Part shown: positions 1 to 5,061 of the stretch, piece after piece
Position numbering within the stretch: the stretch's first letter is position 1
Layout of the letters: every line of letters starts with the position of its first letter
Source: an uncultured Polymorphobacter sp.
Lineage (GTDB): Bacteria > Pseudomonadota > Alphaproteobacteria > Sphingomonadales > Sphingomonadaceae
DNA length: 7,599 bases
Reading direction: 5' to 3'
NCBI GenBank assembly: GCA_937894055.1
Contig: CALDHQ010000485.1
Location: 1-7,599 of the forward strand
The notes under the pieces: generated by a model
Databases searched by the model: none
What the model was told of the DNA's origin: nothing
What the model saw: only the letters and a program-made list of their open reading frames with translations
Made by a program: the position numbers and the translations under genes

Positions 1-15
1 CCGATCTGCCACTTG

Positions 16-107
16 GCGGTGGAGGGGTTGGGCGCCCCACCGTCCAGACCCTTGCGCACCCCTCCACCGCGCGAAGGGCGCGGTCCCCCTCCCCGAAGAC
101 GGGGAGG
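16..107. repeat. Stacked GC-rich inverted repeats filling the gene-free left edge
   Basis: Three inverted repeats lie nearly end to end in a stretch without a gene. The first has 13-bp arms, GCGGTGGAGGGGT at 16-28 and its perfect complement at 58-70. The second is a hairpin CCGCGC (67-72) with GCGCGG (78-83) and overlaps the end of the first. The third is CCTCCCCG (88-95) with CGGGGAGG (100-107) around a 4-base loop. The third lies just 3' of the methyltransferase stop and could fold in its transcript, but no U-rich tract follows on either strand, so it is not a standard intrinsic terminator. The composition resembles dispersed intergenic REP-like elements of sphingomonads; this is memory, not a search. 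The remaining bases of 1-119 show nothing else. Confidence 0.6.
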
Positions 108-119
108 ATCAAGGGGCGC

Positions 120-944
120 CTAATTGCCCTCCACCCTCCGCAACACCAACCGGCTCGCCATCGCGAACGTCTCGGGCGCCAGCTTGATCAGCACGCTGTC
201 CATCCAGTCGACGGCCTTGAGCAGCGGATCGGGCAGGTTGATGGTCTTGGTCTTGGCGATCACCCCGCCCGACAGCGGGAACACCAGGCATTCGTTGAGC
301 TCGTAGCGTTCGATGACGAACTGCGGGACGGCGGCCGCGAATGCCTTGCGGTCGTGCCACAGCAGCTGCGGGATGGCGCAGTTGGCGCTCCACGGATCGC
401 GCGGGTCATTGGCGACGGCGCTGGGGTCGAACACATCGACATCGTACGACCAGCCCTCGTGCTTCATCAGCCACAGCAGGAAGCGCATGCTCAGCGAGGT
501 ATGGATTTCGTTGATCAGCACGCGGCCGCCGGGCTTCACCGCCTTCGCCAGCTGGTCGAAAAACGCCATCGGGCTGGCGAGGTGGTGGATCATGTGGCTG
601 CACACCACGACGTCGAACTGCTCGCCCAGCTCGCCGATCGCCATCGCATCGACAATCCGGCTCGTCCACGGCCGCGGCTCGACATCGGACAGCGCCACCG
701 GCGCCTCGACAAACAGCCCCAGGAACCCGGCGCCCGACCCGAGCTCGATCGCGTTCATCCCGGGCTTGATATAGTCGTTCATCCAGCCGAAGCGCTTTTC
801 GAGCAAATAGCGCAGATTGTTCGGCCGCTTCGCCAGAAACCGCTGCCGCGCGCCAACGACATCGCCCTCGTTCGCCATCTTGTTGGCGTCATGGTCGGGG
901 AAGAACTCGCCCCCCAGCAACATCGGTCGTGCAAATTCGCTCAT
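120..944 (-). CDS. Class I SAM-dependent methyltransferase
   Basis: Predicted cytosolic 274-residue enzyme transferring a methyl group from S-adenosylmethionine to an unknown acceptor. Motif I of the Rossmann fold is ELGSGAGFLG (67-76). An acidic residue, D87, follows the second strand. The segment FDVVVCSHMIHHL (110-122) matches the motif preceding the fourth strand in Methyltransf_11/25-type enzymes, and KPGGRVLINE (137-146) is the motif after it. The C-terminal ~120 residues, rich in Trp and Phe, are lineage-specific and probably form the acceptor site or lid. I chose the ATG at 944 over a GTG at 968 because AGGA lies five bases before it and the protein then begins MSEF. The stop is TAG. 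The gene is divergent from a GtrA-family gene. The substrate is not predictable; a lipid, sugar or small molecule are all possible. The fold is sure, the role is not. Confidence 0.88.
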   Translation of the reverse strand: MSEFARPMLLGGEFFPDHDANKMANEGDVVGARQRFLAKRPNNLRYLLEKRFGWMNDYIKPGMNAIELGSGAGFLGLFVEAPVALSDVEPRPWTSRIVDAMAIGELGEQFDVVVCSHMIHHLASPMAFFDQLAKAVKPGGRVLINEIHTSLSMRFLLWLMKHEGWSYDVDVFDPSAVANDPRDPWSANCAIPQLLWHDRKAFAAAVPQFVIERYELNECLVFPLSGGVIAKTKTINLPDPLLKAVDWMDSVLIKLAPETFAMASRLVLRRVEGN

Positions 945-992
945 GGCTGTCCTGTCCCGCGCGCTCACGCAACACTATGGAGCCGGCGACGC

Positions 993-1021
993 ATTATCAA
1001 GCCACGCCGCCATTCGCCCAA
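993..1021 (-). promoter_or_regulatory. Candidate sigma-70-like promoter of the methyltransferase gene
   Basis: On the minus strand, GATAAT (998-993, five of six with TATAAT) is preceded at a 17-base spacing by TTGGGC (1021-1016, three of six with TTGACA). The predicted start would lie about 40 bases upstream of the methyltransferase ATG at 944. The spacing and the -10 are good; the -35 is weak. Alphaproteobacterial promoters often deviate from the consensus, so this is a candidate only. Confidence 0.35.
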
Positions 1022-1042
1022 GCCCCTCACGCCAAGCACTCA

Positions 1043-1122
1043 ACCCCGCTCATCCCGAGCGAAGTCGAGGGACGCGCCCACCCGTCAGCGCGTCCCTCGA
1101 CTTCGCTCGGGATGAGCGGGGT
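1043..1122. repeat. Perfect 35-bp inverted repeat with 10-base loop
   Basis: The arms 1043-1077 and 1088-1122 are exact reverse complements, separated by ten bases. The core reads CTCATCCCGAGCGAAGTCGA on the left arm and its complement on the right. The same core is, from memory, a very common dispersed intergenic repeat of Sphingomonadales genomes. It occupies the gap between the divergent methyltransferase and GtrA genes. A smaller hairpin, TGGGTT (1122-1127) with AACCCA (1135-1140), follows at once on the GtrA side. Transcription of GtrA from the left would put the large hairpin into its leader, and the same DNA could form a cruciform. There is no transposase nearby, so it looks like a non-autonomous element or REP-type sequence. 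Confidence 0.85.
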
Positions 1123-1161
1123 GGGTTTAACTCGAACCCAATCACGTCTAGCAATCAAAAA

Positions 1162-1566
1162 ATGCCGCAAACCCCCGCCCGCGCCCGCGCCGTCCAATGG
1201 CTCACCCAGGCCAGCCGCTTCGGCGTCGTCGGTGTCGTCGGCGCCGGGCTCGACTATCTCGCACTCACCCAGGCCGTCGCGCACGGCGCCTCGCCCTACG
1301 CCGCGCGGCCGTTCACGCTGGTCATCGCCGTCGTCGTCACCTGGTGGCTCAACCGCTCGCTCACCTTCGCCGCCAAGACCCCGCCCAGCTGGCGCGAGTT
1401 CGGCCACTACGCCGCCATCACCACCACCGGCCTCGCCATCCAGCTCGCCGTCTATTGGGGCGGCCTCGCGCTCGGCGCCCCGATCTGGCTGGCCTTCCTC
1501 ACCGGCATCGCATCATCGGTGGTATTCAGCTTCCTGCGCGTCCGCCGGATGTTTTCGAAGCGTTGA
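1162..1566 (+). CDS. GtrA-family small integral membrane protein
   Basis: The 134-residue protein has the size and the four hydrophobic segments typical of GtrA/DPMS-type proteins (Pfam GtrA): about 20-38, 48-64, 83-103 and 107-125. Family signatures are visible: RFGVVGVVGAGLDY (19-32) in the first membrane helix, WWLNRSLTF (61-69) after the second, and a basic C-terminal tail LRVRRMFSKR (125-134). Characterised GtrA proteins are thought to help polyprenyl-phosphate-linked sugars cross the inner membrane for cell-surface glycosylation; many homologues have no proven role. The start is the ATG at 1162. An upstream in-frame extension would run through the 35-bp inverted repeat and is unlikely. 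No strong Shine-Dalgarno is seen; the upstream bases are A-rich. No glycosyltransferase partner is in the window. The family call is strong, the function in this organism is unknown. Confidence 0.87.
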   Translation: MPQTPARARAVQWLTQASRFGVVGVVGAGLDYLALTQAVAHGASPYAARPFTLVIAVVVTWWLNRSLTFAAKTPPSWREFGHYAAITTTGLAIQLAVYWGGLALGAPIWLAFLTGIASSVVFSFLRVRRMFSKR

Positions 1567-1580
1567 GGGCAGAGCGCCAA

Positions 1581-1619
1581 CAATCGGGTGTAGGCCTCAG
1601 GCCTGCCCGCCGGAGGCCC
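1581..1619 (+). repeat. Dispersed ~39-bp repeat, left copy
   Basis: This sequence begins CAATCGGGTG and ends near CCGCCGGAGGC. It aligns to the reverse complement of 3274-3312 over 39 bases with four mismatches, so the two copies are inverted relative to each other. It lies in the 64-base gap between the converging GtrA and amidohydrolase genes, 11 bases from the amidohydrolase stop. The inner AGGCCTCAGGCCT (1592-1604) is a near-perfect palindrome and could fold in either transcript, but no T-run follows it. Confidence 0.7.
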
Positions 1620-1630
1620 CTCGCTTCCTC

Positions 1631-3223
1631 TTACCTGGCCGCCGCGCCCCTAGCCGCCTTCTCCGCCGCCACCTGCGCGCGGACTTCGGCGAGCAGTGCG
1701 GGGGCGTCGTAGACGATGCCATCCTTGACCGTGTAGCGGATGCCGCCGACGGTTTCGAGGCGGTTGGTTTGGGCGTTGAGGCGTTGGAAGCCGGTGCCGT
1801 AGAGCGTCTTGAAGTTTTGCAGCGGGTTTTCGGGGGCGATGACGAGGTCGGCGCGTTGGCCGACGCGGACGGTGCCGAAGTCCGGGGCGCCGCCTTTGGG
1901 GTCGGTGAGCGTGCGGGCGCCTTCGATGGTGGCGGAGCGGATGACTTCGAGCGGGGAGAAGCCGGCTTCCTGCAGCAGCTCGAATTCCTGGATATAGCCG
2001 AAGCCCCAGATCTGGAAGATGAAGCCGGAGTCGGAGCCGGTGGTGACGCGGCCGCCCATGTTCTTGTAGTCGTTCACCAGCGCCATGTAGCGTTTGTAGA
2101 AATTGCGCCACGCGACTTCGTTGGCGGTGGTCCAGTCGAAGAAGTAGGAGCCGTGGTTGTCGCGGTTCGACTGGAAATAGTCCCACAGGCTGGGCACCGT
2201 GTATTCGGCCTGCCAATCGGCGTTGCGGGCGCGCATCAGGTCGCGTGAGGCCGAGTAGATCGTCATGGTCGGATCGAAGGTGACGCCGGTGGCCTTTTGC
2301 GCCGCGAGATAGTCCTTCCATTCGGGCGAGCCGGGCTCAAAGGTCTGGTCCCAGATTTCGGCGATGCCGCCGAAGCGCGCCTGTTCGTCGAAGAAGTTGT
2401 AGGTGGCGGGGCTGTCCTGCAGCGTCCGGCCGTCGAGCAGGCTTTCGAAATGGCCGTAGAAGTGCGTGATGGTGCCAAGCCCGGCGGCAGCGGCGTCGCG
2501 GGCGTTGAACTGCCCGACATAGGGCTGGCTGAGGTGCGCGACGGTGCCGAGGCCGAGGCGCTTGGCCTCGATGATCGCGGCCTTTTCGACGTCGGGGGTG
2601 TCATCGCCGCGGTTGAAGAACTTGATGCCGTCGACGCCCGATTTCGCCGCCCATTGCACCCATTCGCGCGCCAGTGCCGGGGTGGTGACGGCGCCCTTGC
2701 TCCAGCCGCTCCCGAGCGTTTCGTAAACATACAGATGCGGCGCGACGATGCTGTTCGCGGCGCTGCGGCGCTTGTCCGACAGCGCGTGTGCGGTGTCATC
2801 ATACAGCGAGACGCCGCGCACCGTGGTGACGCCGTGCGCCAGCCACAGCTTGTAGGCATAGGATGGGTCGGGGGACTTCTGCGGGTCACCGTTGTGGCCG
2901 TGCATGTCGACAAAGCCGGGCAGCACGAACATGCCGGTGGCGTCGATCTCGCGCGTCGCGCCCTGCGGCTTGCGGTTCGGGCGCATCGGCAGGCCCGGCG
3001 TGCCGGCGATGTTGATCGCGGCGATGCGCCCGCCTTCGATGACGATGTCGGCGGGGCCATACGGCGGCGCGCCGTCGCCCTGGATGATGGTGACGCCGCG
3101 GATGACGAGGCTCGGGTAGGGGCCGGCGCCCTGCGCCGCGGTGCGCGCCGGCGTGGGCAGCATGTCGGCAGCGAGCACGGGCGCGGCGAAGGCGAGCAGC
3201 AGCGCGGCGAGGCGGAATTTCAT
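1631..3223 (-). CDS. Secreted metal-dependent amidohydrolase (amidohydrolase superfamily)
   Basis: The 530-residue precursor starts with a signal peptide (MKFRLAALLLAFAAPVLA, probable cleavage near 18-19), so it acts in the periplasm or outside. A composite N-terminal beta domain (about 38-100) leads into VDMHGHNGD, giving the HxH metal ligands H108 and H110. Further candidate ligands are K201 (IKFF, possible carboxylated lysine), H230 (VAHLSQ), H254 and H258 (THFYGH), and D398 (TGSDSG). This is the layout of binuclear enzymes such as imidazolonepropionase-like and prolidase/dipeptidase-type members. An unusually long segment (about 259-394), rich in Trp, Phe and Tyr, separates the His and Asp strands and may cover the active site. 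The C-terminal part (about 445-506) closes the beta domain. The ATG at 3223 has AAGGGGA seven bases upstream; a longer reading frame to 3487 only translates repeat DNA. The stop is TAA. The substrate is unknown. Confidence 0.88.
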   Translation of the reverse strand: MKFRLAALLLAFAAPVLAADMLPTPARTAAQGAGPYPSLVIRGVTIIQGDGAPPYGPADIVIEGGRIAAINIAGTPGLPMRPNRKPQGATREIDATGMFVLPGFVDMHGHNGDPQKSPDPSYAYKLWLAHGVTTVRGVSLYDDTAHALSDKRRSAANSIVAPHLYVYETLGSGWSKGAVTTPALAREWVQWAAKSGVDGIKFFNRGDDTPDVEKAAIIEAKRLGLGTVAHLSQPYVGQFNARDAAAAGLGTITHFYGHFESLLDGRTLQDSPATYNFFDEQARFGGIAEIWDQTFEPGSPEWKDYLAAQKATGVTFDPTMTIYSASRDLMRARNADWQAEYTVPSLWDYFQSNRDNHGSYFFDWTTANEVAWRNFYKRYMALVNDYKNMGGRVTTGSDSGFIFQIWGFGYIQEFELLQEAGFSPLEVIRSATIEGARTLTDPKGGAPDFGTVRVGQRADLVIAPENPLQNFKTLYGTGFQRLNAQTNRLETVGGIRYTVKDGIVYDAPALLAEVRAQVAAEKAARGAAAR

Positions 3224-3273
3224 TTGTGGGTCCCCTTTGGTCGGAGAGTAGAGGGGAAAGCGGGAGGGATAAA

Positions 3274-3312
3274 GAGCCTCCGGCGGGCAGGCGTGACGCC
3301 TGCACCCGATTG
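3274..3312 (-). repeat. Dispersed ~39-bp repeat, middle copy (inverted to the left copy)
   Basis: This is the second copy of the repeat seen at 1581-1619, in opposite orientation, starting 50 bases before the amidohydrolase ATG. The part 3283-3307 is also an exact 25-base reverse complement of 3397-3421, making it the left outer arm of a nested inverted repeat. Its core GCAGGCGTGACGCCTGC is itself an imperfect palindrome with one central mismatch pair. Confidence 0.75.
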
Positions 3313-3322
3313 AAGAGCGCGA

Positions 3323-3388
3323 GTCATTCCCGCGCAGGCGGGAATCCATGCAACGCCGAAGATGGATTCCCGCCTGCGCGGGAATGAC
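3323..3388. repeat. Perfect 27-bp inverted repeat, inner element
   Basis: The arms 3323-3349 and 3362-3388 are exact reverse complements around a 12-base loop. The arm reads GTCATTCCCGCGCAGGCGGG followed by AATCCAT. The core ATTCCCGCGCAGGCGGGAAT is, from memory, a common dispersed intergenic repeat in many Proteobacteria. It is enclosed by the two outer arms of another repeat type. The whole block lies in the region shared by the divergent amidohydrolase and GST genes. Confidence 0.85.
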
Positions 3389-3396
3389 CTGGCTCG

Positions 3397-3441
3397 GGGT
3401 GCAGGCGTCACGCCTGCCCGCGCGGCAAGCTCTTGCTTGCC
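3397..3441 (+). repeat. Dispersed repeat, right copy, with adjoining small hairpin
   Basis: Bases 3397-3421 are an exact reverse complement of 3283-3307 and so share the first 25 matching bases of the ~39-bp repeat. The copy then departs from the others, lacking the GGAGGC end. It is followed at once by a small hairpin, GGCAAGC (3424-3430) with GCTTGCC (3435-3441) around TCTT. The hairpin may be part of a longer form of the repeat. It ends 47 bases before the GST start codon. Confidence 0.7.
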
Positions 3442-3488
3442 TTGTGCATTTCCTCGAAATGGACAGCGCATAAAATCCGGAGACCAAA

Positions 3489-4100
3489 ATGCAGCTGCTT
3501 TATTCGACGACCTCGCCCTATGCGCGCAAACTGCGTGTGATCATTGCCGAGCTGGGGTTGGGGGTCACGTTCGTCGAAACCGTGGCGATGGACAATCCGC
3601 CGGCGCTGCGTGCGGCGAACCCGCTGACCAAGGTGCCGGCGCTGATTACCGGGCCGGAAGCGCATCAGGCGATATTCGATTCGCCGGTGATTGCCGCCTA
3701 TCTGCTGTCGCTCGACCCGAAGCAGACGCTGCTGCCGGCGAGCGGCGACGCGCATTGGCAGGCGCTGACCATCGAGGCGCTTTGCGACGGCATATTGGAT
3801 GCCGCCATCGCGCTGCGCTTCGACACCGCGGCGGGTGGCACTGACCGGTCGCCGATGTGGGCGAACCGCATGTATGCGGCGATCGACAACGCCATACTGG
3901 CGCTGCCAGCGCGACTGGCGGCGTATGAGGCGGTGGCAGGTAACGGCTTCGGCTATGCACAGGCCTGTGCGGTGGTGGCGCTCGAATATCTCGATTTCCG
4001 CTATCCCGGTATCGACTGGCGCACCGCCGCCCCGGCACTGGCGCCGTTCCACAAGCACTGGACCGACCGGCCCTCGCTCTTGACGACGCGCCCTGCCTGA
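3489..4100 (+). CDS. Glutathione S-transferase family protein, YibF-like
   Basis: The 203-residue cytosolic protein has the two GST domains at normal length. The thioredoxin-like N-terminal domain (about 1-78) contains TTSPYARKLRV (7-17), where S9 or a nearby Ser/Thr would contact the glutathione thiol. It also has NPLTKVPAL (44-52), with P50 as the conserved cis-proline, and DSPVIAAYL (64-72), where D64 and S65 would bind the gamma-glutamyl group. The helical C-terminal domain (about 88-203) includes IEALCDGILDAAI (95-107), which resembles E. coli YibF; the ending LLTTRPA fits too. GSTs join glutathione to electrophiles or act as peroxidases or isomerases; the substrate here is unknown. GGAG lies six bases before the ATG. 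A 27-base gap to the next gene in the same direction suggests co-transcription with the esterase. Confidence 0.9.
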   Translation: MQLLYSTTSPYARKLRVIIAELGLGVTFVETVAMDNPPALRAANPLTKVPALITGPEAHQAIFDSPVIAAYLLSLDPKQTLLPASGDAHWQALTIEALCDGILDAAIALRFDTAAGGTDRSPMWANRMYAAIDNAILALPARLAAYEAVAGNGFGYAQACAVVALEYLDFRYPGIDWRTAAPALAPFHKHWTDRPSLLTTRPA

Positions 4101-4127
4101 CACCACAACAGGCGCGGGGAGAAAAGC

Positions 4128-5009
4128 ATGTCGGAAATTGAAGCAGTCCGCGAGATGCTGCGGGCCATGGTCGGCGGGCCGGCGTTGCCCGATGACCAGA
4201 TGCGGGTGATGTACGAGCAATGGGGGCTGTCGCATCCGCTGCCGGCCGGGACCGAGGTCACCGACATCACGCTCGGCGGCGTGCCGGCCGAGAAGATCGT
4301 CACGCCGGGTGCGGCTGCGGACACGGCGCTGCTTTATCTGCATGGCGGCGGCTATGTCATCGGGTCGGCCGCCAGCCACCGCCATCTGGTCGCGGCGCTG
4401 GCGCAGGCCGGCTGGATGGTCGGCTACAGTCTCGATTACCGGCGCGCGCCGGAAGCGCGCTTTCCGGCGGCGGTCGATGACGCGCTGGCGGCGTATCGTG
4501 CGCTGCTCGACAGCGGCATTGCGGCGGGCCGCATCATCATAGCCGGCGATTCCGCCGGCGGCGGGCTGACCGTGGCGACGGCGCTGGCGATCAAGGCGGC
4601 GGGGCTGCCGCAGCCGGCGGGGCTGTTCGCGATCAGCCCGTGGGTCGACCTGACGCAGAACGGCGACAGCTATGTCGAAATGGCCGGTGCCGACTTGATC
4701 TGTTCGAAGCCGGAACTCGACCGGCTGGCGGGGCTGTATTGCGGCGATGACCGCGCCAACCCGCTGGCGTCACCGCTCAAGGGTGACTTGTCGGGGCTGG
4801 CGCCGCTGCTCATCCATGTCGGGTCGGACGAAATCCTGCTGTCGGACGCGCTGCGGCTGTCCGAACGCGCCGGGCTGTCGCGCGTGCCGGTGCGGCTGAT
4901 GATTGCGCCGCACATGCCGCATGTCTGGCATTTTTTTACCACTGAGTTGACCGCCGCGCAGACGGCAATTGCCCACGCCGGGGCCTGGATGCGCGAGCAT
5001 CTCGGTTGA
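4128..5009 (+). CDS. Alpha/beta hydrolase, hormone-sensitive lipase (HSL) family esterase
   Basis: The 293-residue protein has all hallmarks of the HSL (bacterial esterase family IV, Abhydrolase_3) fold. LHGGGYV (71-77) is the oxyanion-hole HGGG. GDSAGG (140-145) is the nucleophile elbow with S142. D234 in VGSDEILL and H265 in MPHVWH complete the triad. YRRAPE (104-109) is another family signature near the elbow. It should hydrolyse short-chain carboxyl esters or lactones. No signal peptide is visible, so it is cytosolic. GGGGAGA ends five bases before the ATG, an excellent ribosome binding site. It sits between the GST, 27 bases upstream, and the HD-GYP gene, 52 bases downstream. A run of seven T's (4931-4937) codes for FF and does not break the frame. 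The natural substrate cannot be told from sequence. Confidence 0.93.
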   Translation: MSEIEAVREMLRAMVGGPALPDDQMRVMYEQWGLSHPLPAGTEVTDITLGGVPAEKIVTPGAAADTALLYLHGGGYVIGSAASHRHLVAALAQAGWMVGYSLDYRRAPEARFPAAVDDALAAYRALLDSGIAAGRIIIAGDSAGGGLTVATALAIKAAGLPQPAGLFAISPWVDLTQNGDSYVEMAGADLICSKPELDRLAGLYCGDDRANPLASPLKGDLSGLAPLLIHVGSDEILLSDALRLSERAGLSRVPVRLMIAPHMPHVWHFFTTELTAAQTAIAHAGAWMREHLG

Positions 5010-5061
5010 CGTTGCAACAGCGCGCTGACCGGCGCGCACGGCGTTCGGCGGGAAGCATGCC

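Noticed and set aside
88..107. The CCTCCCCG hairpin as an intrinsic terminator of the methyltransferase gene
   Set aside because: No U-rich tract follows the stem on the minus strand; it is better described as part of a dispersed repeat.
1..1620. A CRISPR-like array suggested by the many short repeats
   Set aside because: The repeats are inverted, of different families and without regular spacers, and no cas gene is present.
929..2248. A 439-codon open frame on the plus strand
   Set aside because: It runs through the repeat, then out of frame through GtrA, then antisense to the amidohydrolase; its product is low-complexity Pro/Ser/Arg then Gly/Ala/Glu, typical of a GC-rich shadow frame.
2297..3313. 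A 338-codon open frame on the plus strand antisense to the amidohydrolase
   Set aside because: No motif or ribosome site; the opposite strand has complete family motifs and a signal peptide. It is a GC-driven shadow.
3465..3476. TAAAAT at 3471-3476 as a -10 box for the GST gene
   Set aside because: The start of transcription would fall at or beyond the ribosome binding site (3479-3482), and no -35 is found at a suitable distance.
3224..3487. An 88-residue N-terminal extension of the amidohydrolase reading frame, up to 3487
   Set aside because: It would translate the nested repeat DNA and places the clear signal peptide in the middle of the protein; the ATG at 3223 has a good ribosome site.
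3408..4385. A 325-codon minus-strand frame opposite the GST and esterase start
   Set aside because: It is Arg- and His-rich with no domain, and covers two well-supported genes on the other strand.
4931..4937. A run of seven T's in the esterase as a programmed frameshift site
   Set aside because: The zero frame continues through all motifs to a normal C-terminus, and no downstream structure or alternative product is apparent.
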